Numbered from the stretch's first letter, positions 1 through 8,640 are shown. The stretch is DNA of 46,984 nucleotides from Hydrogenispora ethanolica (GCF_004340685.1 NZ_SLUN01000041.1:1-46984); one strand, 5' to 3'. Notes: a model not told the origin generated them from the sequence alone. Program-made: numbers and translations.

Positions 1-85
1 TGTAAATACCCGTTTCTCTTTTGCCATTTTCACTCAGCTCCTTATGATGTATTGTACATCCTCTTCTGAGTGTCTAGCAATTCGG

Positions 86-134
86 GGGAAAGTCACCTAT
101 CAAAAACGAAGATCCGATAGAAGGATACTTTCCC
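86..134 (+). promoter_or_regulatory. stem-loop in the leader of the first sugar-transport gene
   Basis: GGGAAAGT (86-93) pairs perfectly with ACTTTCCC (127-134), and inside it CTATC (97-101) pairs with GATAG (116-120), giving a two-part stem-loop about 90 bases before the binding-protein start. A possible -10 (TATATT, 172-177) lies downstream without a convincing -35. It could be a DNA operator for a sugar regulator or the end of an upstream transcript; the sequence does not decide. Confidence 0.35.
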
Positions 135-219
135 AAATTGGCCTCCCTTTATCGGACTCTTTCATGAATGGTATATTAGGATTGGTTTACAAAAAAGAAA
201 ATAAGGGAGGAAAGAGAGA

Positions 220-1536
220 TTGAAAAGAAGCTTTCGGATGATCGCCATATTGTTGATGGGAATGCTTTTGCTGCTGCCCTCGCTGGCTGAGCGGCAGCCC
301 GCCGCCGCCAAGGATGCGCCGGTTACCTTGCGCTTTTGCTGGTGGGGCAGCGATCCGCGCCATAAAGCGACCCTCAATGCCCTGAACGCGTACATGAAAA
401 AGAATCCCCATGTCAAGATTGAAGCGGAGTATATGGGTTACGACGGATACTACAAAAAACTCCTGACTCAGCTGGCCGGGGGAACCGCTCCCGATGTCAT
501 GCAACTGGATACGCAATGGACCTCGGAATTGACGACCCAGGGCGATTTCTTCCTGGATTTAAACCGCTATAAAACCCGGATAAACACCAAAGTTTTCAGT
601 AAAGCATTGATAAAAGATTTTTGCTTGGTCGGTAACAAAATGATCGGCGTCCCGGCGGGAGTCTCCGTAGTCACCATGCTTTGCAACAAAGAATTTTTCG
701 ATAAATATAAGATTCCGGCCAATACGGTATGGACCTGGGATAAGTTGCTGGAGTACGGCAAGAAAGTGCATGATCAAAACAAGAATGACTACTTGATCTC
801 CGGCGATATCGATATTATCAACCGGCTGATCGTCCGCCCCTATCTGTCCCAGAAAACAGGGGATGTATGGATCCGCAATGATTATTCCATCGCTTTCGAT
901 AAAAAATTACTCGCCGAAACGTTAAAGTATCTCTCCGAACTCTATAAAACCGGCACGATGGAACCCTTCGGGGAAAGCAGCGCCTTTGTCGGAAAGACCG
1001 AGCAGAATATCCGCTGGATCGGCGGCAATATCGGCATGGCGTTTGCACTGACCTCGACCATTAGCCAGATGAAGTCCACCGCCCCGGCGGGACGTAAATT
1101 CTTTGCCGCCGCGTTACCGATGCATAAAAACGCGAAACAGTCGGGGAACCCGCAACGGCCTTCCCAATTGCTGGCCATCAATAAGTCCACCCGCAACGCG
1201 GCCGAAGCGGTGAAATTTTTAAATTGGTTTGTCAATGACCGCGAAGCGTCCTTGATTTTAGGCGACAGCCGTTCCACGCCGGCTTCGAGTGTCGCCCGGA
1301 AAGCCCTGGTGGATGGGGCTAAAATCGACCCGCTCATCGCCGACGCCTTGGATTATGCCAACAAAAAACCGGGTAAATCTTGGGGACCCCTGACTGAAAA
1401 CAGCGAGATCTCCCAGATTAACAAGGATGCCATCGAAAAGATGATCTTCGACAAACTCACCCCGGATCAAGCCGCGGATGAGATTCTCAAGGGTTACAAA
1501 GCGAAACTGAATGAATTGAAATCCAGTCAACGCTAG
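220..1536 (+). CDS. extracellular solute-binding protein, family 1 (CUT1 sugar ABC importer)
   Basis: This is the substrate-capturing subunit of a carbohydrate ABC importer. It is 438 residues long, a usual length for family 1. The TTG start is supported by GGGAGG at 205-210, nine bases upstream. The N-terminus is a clear signal peptide (MKRSFRM then a hydrophobic run to about residue 22, with AAA before the likely cut), but there is no lipobox cysteine. That is unusual for a monoderm Bacillota and fits a free periplasmic protein. The mature part has the family pattern: WWG near the start, a GTAPDVMQLD segment around residue 90 and a C-terminal TPDQAADEIL helix. The two permeases follow after a 250-base gap holding a terminator-like hairpin and a repeat. 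The substrate cannot be read from sequence; the sulfatase and GH28-like neighbours suggest a plant or sulfated polysaccharide fragment. Confidence 0.93.
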   Translation: MKRSFRMIAILLMGMLLLLPSLAERQPAAAKDAPVTLRFCWWGSDPRHKATLNALNAYMKKNPHVKIEAEYMGYDGYYKKLLTQLAGGTAPDVMQLDTQWTSELTTQGDFFLDLNRYKTRINTKVFSKALIKDFCLVGNKMIGVPAGVSVVTMLCNKEFFDKYKIPANTVWTWDKLLEYGKKVHDQNKNDYLISGDIDIINRLIVRPYLSQKTGDVWIRNDYSIAFDKKLLAETLKYLSELYKTGTMEPFGESSAFVGKTEQNIRWIGGNIGMAFALTSTISQMKSTAPAGRKFFAAALPMHKNAKQSGNPQRPSQLLAINKSTRNAAEAVKFLNWFVNDREASLILGDSRSTPASSVARKALVDGAKIDPLIADALDYANKKPGKSWGPLTENSEISQINKDAIEKMIFDKLTPDQAADEILKGYKAKLNELKSSQR

Positions 1537-1563
1537 AGCAAAACTCTTTTCCACGCGAAATAG

Positions 1564-1606
1564 GGAGATTGCCCGATCAAATGGATCCCAATCTCCTTAT
1601 TTTTAT
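1564..1606 (+). terminator. terminator-like hairpin after the binding-protein gene
   Basis: GGAGATTG (1564-1571) pairs with CAATCTCC (1589-1596), with a further GATC/GATC pair inside, followed by TTATTTTTAT (1597-1606). It lies between the binding protein and the permeases, which show no obvious promoter of their own. It is probably a partial terminator that leaves more binding-protein mRNA than permease mRNA. Confidence 0.65.
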
Positions 1607-1608
1607 CC

Positions 1609-1735
1609 AAAAGCGAGTGATCAACCCTGTCCGCAGGCCAGGGTGAACCCAAAAGCTCCGGGAAGCAAGGGATAAAGTCGCCTTCTAGCAAGTGGGTTTC
1701 CGGTTCTTCCGAAAGGCTATATCCCATGGCTTCCC
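1609..1735 (+). repeat. dispersed structured element, family 1, copy 1
   Basis: One of four related intergenic elements (others at 5117, 7522 and, inverted, 21509). It starts AAAAGCG, then a hairpin CCCTG...CAGGG, a conserved AAAAGCTC linker, and a long stem GGGAAGC..GGGATA pairing with TATCCCATGGCTTCCC (about 1660-1735). Relative to copy 2 the stems change on both sides (CCCCG/CGGGG becomes CCCTG/CAGGG; the outer AGAAGC/GCTTCT becomes GGGAAGC/GCTTCCC), which points to selection on the paired structure. Confidence 0.75.
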
Positions 1736-1787
1736 GAGGCGGACCGTTTGCAACTTTGACGAAATTATCATAAGGGATTGATGATCA

Positions 1788-2702
1788 ATGCATACTGCGC
1801 GGGGAGTATCCAAAAAGCAATTCAACCGAAGCCTTTGGGGGTTGCTATTCATTTCCCCCTGGCTCATCGGGTTTTTGGTATTTCAATTATACCCTCTGCT
1901 GGCTTCTTTGGTATATTCATTCACGGACTTCAGCATTTTAAAAAAACCGGTTTTTATCGGGTTTGACAATTACATCCGGATGTTTACCCAGGATGCCCAT
2001 TTTTGGGGTTCGTTAAAAGCTACCTTAATCTATGCGCTCATCTCTGTGCCGTCCAAGCTGATTTTCGCGTTATTGATCGCCATGATCCTGAATTTGAAAC
2101 TGAAACTGATCAATTTTTTCCGCACCGCTTACTATCTTCCCTCAATTATGGGAGGGAGCGTGGCCATTGCCATTTTGTGGCGGTTTCTCTTTATGAAGAG
2201 CGGGATCATCAACCGGATGTTAGCTATCGTGGGAATTCCGGCCATTGATTGGCTGGGGAGCCCGAATGTCGCCCTGATAACCATCAGTCTGCTGGTGGTA
2301 TGGCAGTTTGGCTCTTCGATGGTGCTGTTTCTGGCGGGATTGAAACAAATCCCGGAAGATCTTTATGAAGCGGGCCGCATTGACGGTGCCGGCCGGATTC
2401 GCCTATTCTTCAACATCACCCTGCCCATGCTGACGCCGATCATCTTCTTTAATCTGATTATGCAATCGATCAATGCGTTGCAGGAGTTCACCGGGGCGTT
2501 TGTAATCACCAACGGCGGACCGATGTACGCAACCTATTTGTTCGGATTAAAAATCTACGACGACGGTTTTCAATTCCTAAAGATGGGCTATGCGTCGGCG
2601 CTTTCTTGGGTGCTGTTTGCGATCATGATGATCTTTACGGCGCTGCTCTTCAAGTCTTCCAACGCATGGGTGCATTATGAAGACGGAGGTGATCAGCAAT
2701 GA
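1788..2702 (+). CDS. sugar ABC transporter permease, MalF/UgpA type
   Basis: Inner-membrane subunit of the CUT1 importer, 304 residues with about six hydrophobic segments. The EAA loop that contacts the ATPase is visible around residue 193 (EAGRIDGAG, then ITLPML). The chosen ATG at 1788 has AAGGG about 11 bases upstream. An overlapping frame starting ten bases earlier is shorter and has no homology. The stop overlaps the next permease start by ATGA (2699-2702), so the two are translationally coupled. No ATP-binding subunit is encoded in the locus, which is common for CUT1 systems in Bacillota that share one MsmX-type ATPase. Confidence 0.93.
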   Translation: MHTARGVSKKQFNRSLWGLLFISPWLIGFLVFQLYPLLASLVYSFTDFSILKKPVFIGFDNYIRMFTQDAHFWGSLKATLIYALISVPSKLIFALLIAMILNLKLKLINFFRTAYYLPSIMGGSVAIAILWRFLFMKSGIINRMLAIVGIPAIDWLGSPNVALITISLLVVWQFGSSMVLFLAGLKQIPEDLYEAGRIDGAGRIRLFFNITLPMLTPIIFFNLIMQSINALQEFTGAFVITNGGPMYATYLFGLKIYDDGFQFLKMGYASALSWVLFAIMMIFTALLFKSSNAWVHYEDGGDQQ

Positions 2703-3574
2703 TCTTTCAATCCCTTGCCGATCGTGGGAATCATGCGCGCCATGAAGAATCTCAGGTGGTTTGGACCTATCTTTTCCTGTGCCTGGTGGGCATCATCATG
2801 GTTTATCCGTTGATTTGGCTTTTTTTCGCCTCGTTTAAGGAAAATACCGAGCTGTTCTCTTCCCTGCAACTGTTGCCCAAACATTTCGTATGGTCCTCTT
2901 ACCCGGACGGATGGCAGGGCGCCGGACAGTATACCTATACGACGTTTTTCGGAAATTCCTTGTGGATGGTCGGGTGGACCGTCTTTTTCACCTTGGTCTC
3001 CAGCATCCTGGTGGCCTACGGGTTTTCCCGGTTCGACTTTCCGTGCAAAAAGTTTCTGTTCATGCTGATGATTTCCACCTTGATGCTTCCCAATGCCGTG
3101 ATCATTATTCCGCGTTATATTTTGTTTAAAAATTTCGGTTGGCTGGACGGCTACTTGCCGTTCATTATTCCGGCGGCGTTTGCGTGTTATCCCTTCTTTA
3201 TTTTTATGCTGATTCAGTTCTTTCGGGGGCTCCCCAAAGAATTGGATGAATCGGCGGAATTGGATGGTTGCAACCCGCTGATGACGCTCACCCATATTCT
3301 CATGCCGCTTTCCAAGCCGGCGCTGTTTTCAGCGGGGATTTTCCAGTTTATGTGGACTTGGAATGACTTTTTGAACTCCCTGATCTATATCAACAGCATC
3401 CGTAAATTCACCGTATCGCTGGCATTACGGATGGCGATCGATACCACGGGCGGCGTAACCTGGAACCAGATCTTCGCGATGTCGGTCGTAGCGGTGATGC
3501 CGCTGGTGCTGATCTTCTTTTTTGCGCAGAAGTATTTCGTCGAGGGCATTGCGACGACCGGATTAAAAGGCTAG
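2699..3574 (+). CDS. sugar ABC transporter permease, MalG type
   Basis: Second inner-membrane subunit of the same importer, 291 residues. It has a first membrane helix at about residues 20-45, a further five hydrophobic stretches, and the EAA-type loop around residue 183 (DESAELDGCN, then HILMPLSKP). The C-terminus KYFVEGIATTGLKG is the standard end of MalG-type permeases. The start overlaps the preceding stop (ATGA). The sulfatase begins 12 bases after its stop, so import and degradation genes are probably one transcription unit. Confidence 0.93.
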   Translation: MIFQSLADRGNHARHEESQVVWTYLFLCLVGIIMVYPLIWLFFASFKENTELFSSLQLLPKHFVWSSYPDGWQGAGQYTYTTFFGNSLWMVGWTVFFTLVSSILVAYGFSRFDFPCKKFLFMLMISTLMLPNAVIIIPRYILFKNFGWLDGYLPFIIPAAFACYPFFIFMLIQFFRGLPKELDESAELDGCNPLMTLTHILMPLSKPALFSAGIFQFMWTWNDFLNSLIYINSIRKFTVSLALRMAIDTTGGVTWNQIFAMSVVAVMPLVLIFFFAQKYFVEGIATTGLKG

Positions 3575-3586
3575 CCGCAGGAAGGG

Positions 3587-5092
3587 ATGGTGAGAGCGAT
3601 GAAGCCGAATATCCTGTTTATCATGTGCGATCAGATGCGCTATGACGCCATCGGCGCCAACGGCAATTCCAAGATCCGGACGCCCCATTTGGACGCCTTG
3701 GCGCGGGAAAGCGTCCATTTTACCAACGCCTACACTCCCAACCCCATCTGCGTCCCGGCGCGGGCCAGTTTGACGACGGGTTGCTACCCGCATCAATGTA
3801 CGGGGTTCAAAGGCAATGACGGAGTTATTCAGCCGGGATTTCCGCTGTTGGGGACGGAGATGCAAAAACGCGGCTATAAGACGTATTGCATGGGAAAATT
3901 GCATTATCTGCCCTATATGGCCGCGCCCGAAGCACGCGTGACCCATGGCATCGAAACGGTCGAGCTCTATGAGTCCGGCCGGGTGCTGCAAAAATTTGAC
4001 CCCAATTTGGAACGGGAGGGGTTGGAGGATTATTACGATTATTTGAAGGAGGTCGGGTGGCATGGTTACACCCGGGCCAACGGGATGGGCAACAACGATG
4101 TCTATGCCGCCAGCTCGGTGATTCCGGCCGAACATTACGTGGATACCTGGGTGGCGGACCGGGCGCTCCACCATATGCAAACCCATCTGGAGACGGCCCC
4201 GGATCAACCCTTTTTGATGTGGGCCTCCTTTCCCAAACCCCATTCGGCGTTCGACCCGCCGCATCCCTATGACCAGCTGTACGACCCGCGGGAGCTCGAC
4301 GAACCGGCCGGGGACATCCAAGACTTGCTGAAGCTGGGGATTGACCATTCGTATCAGGAATATATCCGGTTTATGTGGGATAAGTTATCGCCCCAGGCCA
4401 AAAGGAAGATCAAAGCCAATTATTACGGGTTAATCACCCTGCAGGACCAACAGATCGGCCGGCTGCTGCAATTTTTGAAAGACAACGGGTTGGAGGAAGA
4501 CACCATTGTGGTTTACACCACCGATCATGGTGAAATGCTGGGCGATAAAGGGATCTATTTCAAGCGGATTCTTTATGACCCTGCAGTCCGTATCCCGTTG
4601 ATGATCAAGTATCCGAAAAAGCTGCCCGACAGTTTTCGTACCGCATGCCTGGCGGGATTGCAGGATCTGTTGCCGACCCTGTGCAGTTTGACCGGAGAAC
4701 CGCTGGAGGCGGCGGTCGACGGGAAAGATCTGACCCCGGTATTGACCCGCGCTGAAAAGGTCCGGGATTACTATGTATCGCAGTGCAATACGGCCGACCC
4801 GGACCGGCCCGACAGCCAGATTGCCATGATCACCGACGGCCGGTTCAAATATATCTATACCGTATACGGCGGAGTGGAAGAGCTTTACGACCTGGAAAAC
4901 GACCCGCATGAACTGCGCAACCTGGCGCCGGAATGCCGGAGCCGGGCGGCCCAATATCGGAAGTTGTTATGGCAATGGTGTGTGGAAAACAACGATCGGG
5001 AGATGGTGGACGGCGCCGACTTGGTAAAGGCGGCGAAAGCCCCCCTTGATATCAAACCTCCCGCCAATCCGTTCGGACGAAGATTTTATTAA
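3587..5092 (+). CDS. sulfatase (type I, Cys-type formylglycine sulfatase family)
   Basis: Predicted to hydrolyse a sulfate ester, probably from an imported sugar. The family signature C-x-P-x-R is present as CVPARASLTTG with the modifiable cysteine at about residue 55; it needs conversion to formylglycine by an enzyme not encoded here. The metal-binding Asp of the N-terminal strand (MCDQMR, residue 15) and the late TTDHGEMLGD motif (about residue 313) are both intact. Length (501) is normal. There is no signal peptide, so it should act in the cytoplasm after uptake. Start choice is uncertain: ATG 3587 and GTG 3590 sit close to AGGA at 3579, while ATG 3599 (MKPNILF) gives the typical family N-terminus. 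Choline- or glycan-sulfate specificity cannot be told apart. Confidence 0.9.
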   Translation: MVRAMKPNILFIMCDQMRYDAIGANGNSKIRTPHLDALARESVHFTNAYTPNPICVPARASLTTGCYPHQCTGFKGNDGVIQPGFPLLGTEMQKRGYKTYCMGKLHYLPYMAAPEARVTHGIETVELYESGRVLQKFDPNLEREGLEDYYDYLKEVGWHGYTRANGMGNNDVYAASSVIPAEHYVDTWVADRALHHMQTHLETAPDQPFLMWASFPKPHSAFDPPHPYDQLYDPRELDEPAGDIQDLLKLGIDHSYQEYIRFMWDKLSPQAKRKIKANYYGLITLQDQQIGRLLQFLKDNGLEEDTIVVYTTDHGEMLGDKGIYFKRILYDPAVRIPLMIKYPKKLPDSFRTACLAGLQDLLPTLCSLTGEPLEAAVDGKDLTPVLTRAEKVRDYYVSQCNTADPDRPDSQIAMITDGRFKYIYTVYGGVEELYDLENDPHELRNLAPECRSRAAQYRKLLWQWCVENNDREMVDGADLVKAAKAPLDIKPPANPFGRRFY

Positions 5093-5116
5093 GCCGTTCA
5101 CTATATATGTCGCACT

Positions 5117-5247
5117 AAAAGCGTTGTGATAAACCCCGTCCGAAGGTCGGGGCGTTCACAAAAGCTCAGAGAAGCAAGTGATAAAGTCGTTTTTTAGTCC
5201 ATTGAAAGGATGATTTCCGAATTTGAGGACTTTATCACATGGCTTCT
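5117..5247 (+). repeat. dispersed structured element, family 1, copy 2
   Basis: The clearest copy. GTGA and TCAC flank CCCCG (5134-5138)/CGGGG (5148-5152). After AAAAGCTC comes the long stem, with 5' arm 5170-5188 (AGAAGC..GTGATAAAGTC) and 3' arm 5228-5247 (GACTTTATCAC..GGCTTCT). The roughly 39-base loop between the arms is not conserved among copies. It lies 25 bases after the sulfatase stop and just before the family 2 element. Confidence 0.8.
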
Positions 5248-5290
5248 AAATATTCCAAACAAAAAACTTGGCGACATATTTTCCTTGCTG

Positions 5291-5380
5291 GATAAGATGA
5301 AATAAATTCCACGCTTTACCCTTTTCCAGCCATGCTTTAAGGCTGGAAAAGCTGGTTCGGATTATTTAATTCATCTTATC
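5291..5380 (+). repeat. structured element, family 2, copy A
   Basis: Outer stem: GATAAGATGAA.TAAAT (5291-5307) pairs with the segment ending TTCATCTTATC (to 5380), one mismatch. Inner stem: CTTTTCCAGCC (5321-5331) pairs perfectly with GGCTGGAAAAG (5341-5351), loop ATGCTTTAA. A second copy at 13391-13475 has the same layout, different stem bases that still pair, and the same CTTTA loop core. This copy ends 20 bases before the Shine-Dalgarno of the GH28-like gene, so it may act in that gene's leader. Confidence 0.75.
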
Positions 5381-5410
5381 TATCGTATCCGCTATGACTA
5401 GGAGGAAGAA

Positions 5411-6760
5411 ATGGCAACCGTATATGATATTCGGGAGTATGGCGCCGTCGGCGACGGAAAGTTCAATAACGCCGGCGCAATTCAAAATGCGATTGACCTC
5501 TGCCATGAAAATGGCGGAGGACAAGTGGTCATCCCCGCCGGGATTTACTTGAGCGGATCCATCCGGCTGAGAAGCCATATCGATCTTCATTTGAAGCAAG
5601 GCGCGGTGCTGCGTTGCAGCTTAAAACGGGAAGATATTCATGCCTTTGATAACGGGGCCCTGAAGGCCGCCCGGCCGGATGGTTGGAACGATGGCTGCTT
5701 CATCGGGGCATGGCACGAGGAGAACATCACCATCTCCGGCGCGGGAACCATCGACGGGCAGGGACGCGAAATCATGTACGACGATGACGCCGACGGGGGA
5801 TTTCACGAAGCGCCGCTGATGATCAAGGGATTCCGGCCGCGCCTGATGCTGCTGGAGGATATCCAAAATCTGACGGTAAAAGAGGTCACCCTGTTGGACG
5901 CGGCCTTCTGGACCCTTCATCTGGCAGGCTGCCGCCGGGTACGCATCCACAACCTCCAGATCCTCAATAACACCCGGGGCGCCAATAATGACGGGATCGA
6001 CCCCGATTGCTGCCAGGATGTCCTGATCAGCAACTGCATTGTGAAGACCGGAGATGACGCGATCGTCATTAAATCGACCCGGCCCATGGCGGAGCAGTAT
6101 GGCAATTGCGAAAACATCATCATTACGGGGTGTATATTAAAGTCTCAGGATTCGGCGCTCAAGATCGGAACCGAAACCCATGGCACCATCCGCAATGTCG
6201 TATTCAGTGACTGCATCATTGAGGACTGCTCCCGGGCGGTCGGGATCTGGGTCCGGGATGGGGGAACCGTCGAAGACATCCAAGTTCATCATCTCACGGG
6301 AGCGGTGCGCCGGTATGCCGATGCCCCGCAGCGGGAATTCGCCCCCCGATGGTGGGGCAAAGGCGAGCCGCTCTTTATTTCGGCAACGCACCGCACCCGG
6401 GAAAAGCGTTTTCCGGGGGTCATCCGGAATATCCAATTCGACCACATCCATCTGAAATCGGAATCCGGCGTCTTTATCGCCGCTGAAGCGGATTGTCCGA
6501 TTGAGAATGTATCCGTCAGCGAACTGGATCTGACGCTGGCGAAGCAAGGCAGCCAGCCGGGCGGCCTCTTTGACGAGCAACCCTCCGTCAAAAATGTCTA
6601 TCCCCATGCGATCCCCGCGGTCTATGCCCGGTATGTGAACGGCCTGCGGCTAAAAGAATGCCGGGTCCGGAAAGTGAAACCGCCTATGGAGCATTGGAGC
6701 GGTCTGACCGAAACCGAAAACTGCCGGGATCTGGCACTGGACATCCAAGAAGTGGAATAA
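5411..6760 (+). CDS. glycoside hydrolase family 28-like right-handed beta-helix protein
   Basis: A 449-residue polygalacturonase-like protein, probably acting on an oligosaccharide in the cytoplasm because no signal peptide is present. The ATG has a strong AGGAGG at 5400-5405. The N-terminus (YDIREYGAVGDG, then AIQNAID and GGGQVVIPAG) is typical of the pectin-lyase fold. The acid motifs of GH28 are recognisable: NNDGIDPD at about residue 191 and TGDDAIVIKS at about 214. The third and fourth motifs are not: where GH28 enzymes have G-H-G this protein has SQDSALKIG, and where they have R-I-K it has GIWVR. It may therefore be a divergent hydrolase or lyase with changed specificity. It follows the sulfatase and precedes a small protein 24 bases downstream. 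Confidence 0.8.
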   Translation: MATVYDIREYGAVGDGKFNNAGAIQNAIDLCHENGGGQVVIPAGIYLSGSIRLRSHIDLHLKQGAVLRCSLKREDIHAFDNGALKAARPDGWNDGCFIGAWHEENITISGAGTIDGQGREIMYDDDADGGFHEAPLMIKGFRPRLMLLEDIQNLTVKEVTLLDAAFWTLHLAGCRRVRIHNLQILNNTRGANNDGIDPDCCQDVLISNCIVKTGDDAIVIKSTRPMAEQYGNCENIIITGCILKSQDSALKIGTETHGTIRNVVFSDCIIEDCSRAVGIWVRDGGTVEDIQVHHLTGAVRRYADAPQREFAPRWWGKGEPLFISATHRTREKRFPGVIRNIQFDHIHLKSESGVFIAAEADCPIENVSVSELDLTLAKQGSQPGGLFDEQPSVKNVYPHAIPAVYARYVNGLRLKECRVRKVKPPMEHWSGLTETENCRDLALDIQEVE

Positions 6761-6784
6761 ACCGTATCCGGGAGGACGAGGATT

Positions 6785-7453
6785 ATGGAAGACGCAGACG
6801 CAGTATACCGTTTTCATTACCGGAGCAGCCTGAAAAAAGAGTATGGCGCGGCGGAAATAAAGGTTGCATTGGAAGAATGCCAAGCGATCCTCGGCAGGTT
6901 CATTGCAGAGGGTAAAATCATGACTGCCGCACTGTACCATCACCGACAGCTACTTTTTTTCTATTACGAATGCATCGGAGATGAGCTAAAGCCGGAACAA
7001 CTGCTAAAATCGCTTTCGCCCCATCTGGAACTCTGGCCGGGACAGGAGGAATTACGGGAATGGGTCGATATGTACCCCATCTTTTATCACGCGCTTCCCC
7101 AGGGAAAGCAGGATTGGGCCAGGCCCAAAGCTCCCGAACTGCGCCGGGGAAGGATCGCTTTTCTAAAACCGGAGAAACTTTTCAGTTATGTTTACCATCA
7201 TCAGGCCCTGGTCGATGAGGGCCTGTGGTATGGCGACAAGTATCAGTTCATCGCGCTCCATGAAAATATTCTGTTCTCCTATTTTGAGGAACCGAAGACC
7301 ATCACCAATCTTCAAGGAGATTTGGCGAAACCGTCCCAGGCGATTCAAGAATGGCTAAAGGCCGGGCCGGAGGATCACTTTATTCACCTGCCGGAGGGAA
7401 AGGGCGAAAATTTCATGTTTATCCCCGCCTATTTCGCACTGGGCCAAAGTTAA
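6785..7453 (+). CDS. uncharacterised protein, possibly tandem mutarotase-like (dimeric alpha/beta barrel)
   Basis: 222 residues, no signal peptide, start ATG 6785 after GGGAGGACGAGG. It is not confidently recognised. Two halves look alike: a stretch ending LLFFYYECIG in the first half and one ending NILFSYFEEP in the second, each followed by a helix with EW (ELREW; IQEWL) and an H/LP segment. The second half (KPEKLFSYVYHH, then FIAL..NILFSYFE) resembles the pattern of L-rhamnose mutarotases (KPG..EEY..H, then LFAYFE). A role in converting sugar anomers in this locus would fit, but that is inference from weak similarity. It is the last gene of the + strand locus. Confidence 0.6.
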   Translation: MEDADAVYRFHYRSSLKKEYGAAEIKVALEECQAILGRFIAEGKIMTAALYHHRQLLFFYYECIGDELKPEQLLKSLSPHLELWPGQEELREWVDMYPIFYHALPQGKQDWARPKAPELRRGRIAFLKPEKLFSYVYHHQALVDEGLWYGDKYQFIALHENILFSYFEEPKTITNLQGDLAKPSQAIQEWLKAGPEDHFIHLPEGKGENFMFIPAYFALGQS

Positions 7454-7521
7454 GGAACGGCGAAAAGGATTTCTTCCGCGAAGTATAGCGAAGGAAGCTG
7501 GACCGTCTTGATCATGTACTC

Positions 7522-7580
7522 AAAGTGTCGTGATAAACCCCGCGGGTCGAGGTTTATCACAAAAGCCCGAAGAAGCTGGC
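7522..7580 (+). repeat. dispersed structured element, family 1, copy 4 (5' part only)
   Basis: Keeps the start of the family 1 element: GTGATAAACC (7530-7539) pairs perfectly with GGTTTATCAC (7551-7560), then AAAAGCCCGAAGAAGC as in the full copies. The long second stem is not recognisable, so the copy is truncated or decayed. It lies 70 bases after the last gene of the first sugar locus. Confidence 0.6.
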
Positions 7581-7651
7581 GTGAGTGAATATTGAATCAG
7601 CCTGAGCTATTTACGCTTCGCTATCCGCGCCCATTAGCGAGAGGCGCCGTG

Positions 7652-8518
7652 TTATGGCCATAAGCCTCGAAGCCAATTTTCACAAAGTTTTGGCCAGATT
7701 GCTACCGCAGGTTCATCCTTGCCCAATCCCAAACCATGCTGACCTTTGGAGAATATATGGAATTCAAATGAAAGATTTTGCTCACTTAGCGCTTGGGCGA
7801 AAAGTAAGTTTTGGCGCTGAAAATTAAAGTCATCGTTCGCTGTAACCCATAGAAAAGTCGGCGGCGTTTTCGCAGTAACATGTTTATGATTTGAAGTGAA
7901 ATCTATCAATTCATCCATTGCAATATCTTTTGGTAATAGCGAACCTGCTGGCAGTTTTTCCTTAGAAAAGGGGGATGTCTCAGCATAACATAAAATGAGC
8001 GCATTCAGTTTAGAGCTCGTTTGATCAATCGGATCGTTACAATTTAGTTCTCCAAAAAGTATCGACATCATTTGCGCGTTGCGACTTTCCGGTTCTATCA
8101 TTTCATTATCAAAATGAGTTCCTAGAAAAGCGGCGAGATATCCACCAGCTGAAAATCCTATCATGCCGATTCGTTCTGGATCAATATTGAATTTTAGGGC
8201 ATTATAACGAAGATACCTAACCGCGCGTACTGCATCTTTCGTTGCAGTAAATGGAGTATAAGGAGCGACCCGATAATTCAAAACAAAAGCATTCATGCCC
8301 ATTTGATTTAGCCATTTGGCAATGGGTTCTCCTTCATGAGACGCTCTATATTGAAATGCTCCACCCGGGCAGACAATAATTGCTGGATGAAGTTTCTCTT
8401 CTTTTAATAAATAAGGGGTCAGGGTAGGTAACCCTCGGTTATTCAAGTCCGCGATAGAGGAACCTAAGTCGGCATCAGGAAGATTTTTTTCCCAAAGTTT
8501 AATATCGTTTAATCCCAT
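7652..8518 (-). CDS. alpha/beta hydrolase, acetyl-esterase-like
   Basis: 288-residue cytoplasmic esterase of the BD-FAE / acetyl-xylan-esterase-like group. CPGGAFQYRA forms the oxyanion-hole region, GFSAGG carries the nucleophile serine, WVTANDD the acid region and KGQHGLG the catalytic histidine. A likely role is removing acetyl groups from plant-polysaccharide oligosaccharides, consistent with the neighbouring locus, but it is transcribed against it. The gene is strikingly AT-richer than its neighbours (a 60-base sample at 8161 has about one third G+C) and uses AT-ending codons, so it may be a recent acquisition. GGGAGGAG lies just upstream of the ATG. Confidence 0.88.
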   Translation of the reverse strand: MGLNDIKLWEKNLPDADLGSSIADLNNRGLPTLTPYLLKEEKLHPAIIVCPGGAFQYRASHEGEPIAKWLNQMGMNAFVLNYRVAPYTPFTATKDAVRAVRYLRYNALKFNIDPERIGMIGFSAGGYLAAFLGTHFDNEMIEPESRNAQMMSILFGELNCNDPIDQTSSKLNALILCYAETSPFSKEKLPAGSLLPKDIAMDELIDFTSNHKHVTAKTPPTFLWVTANDDFNFQRQNLLFAQALSEQNLSFEFHIFSKGQHGLGLGKDEPAVAIWPKLCENWLRGLWP

Positions 8519-8584
8519 CGATATTCTCCTCCCATTTTAATTGACGGTCCTGATGGCCGCGGCTTTCGCGGTATGTTACATAAC

Positions 8585-8640
8585 GAGTAGTATTTGGCTA
8601 CTCAGTCGGAGTATTATTTGATACTACCGATACTCTGACT
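8585..8640. promoter_or_regulatory. paired palindromes upstream of the esterase gene
   Basis: GAGTAG..CTACTC (8585-8603) is one dyad, and AGTC-g-GAGTAT (8604-8614) with ATACTC-t-GACT (8630-8640) is a second. Both contain related TAGTATTTGG / GTATTATTTG sequence. They lie about 70-120 bases before the esterase start, next to a very AT-rich stretch (8641-8750). Probable operator region for a sugar or esterase regulator; no regulator gene adjoins it. Confidence 0.4.
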
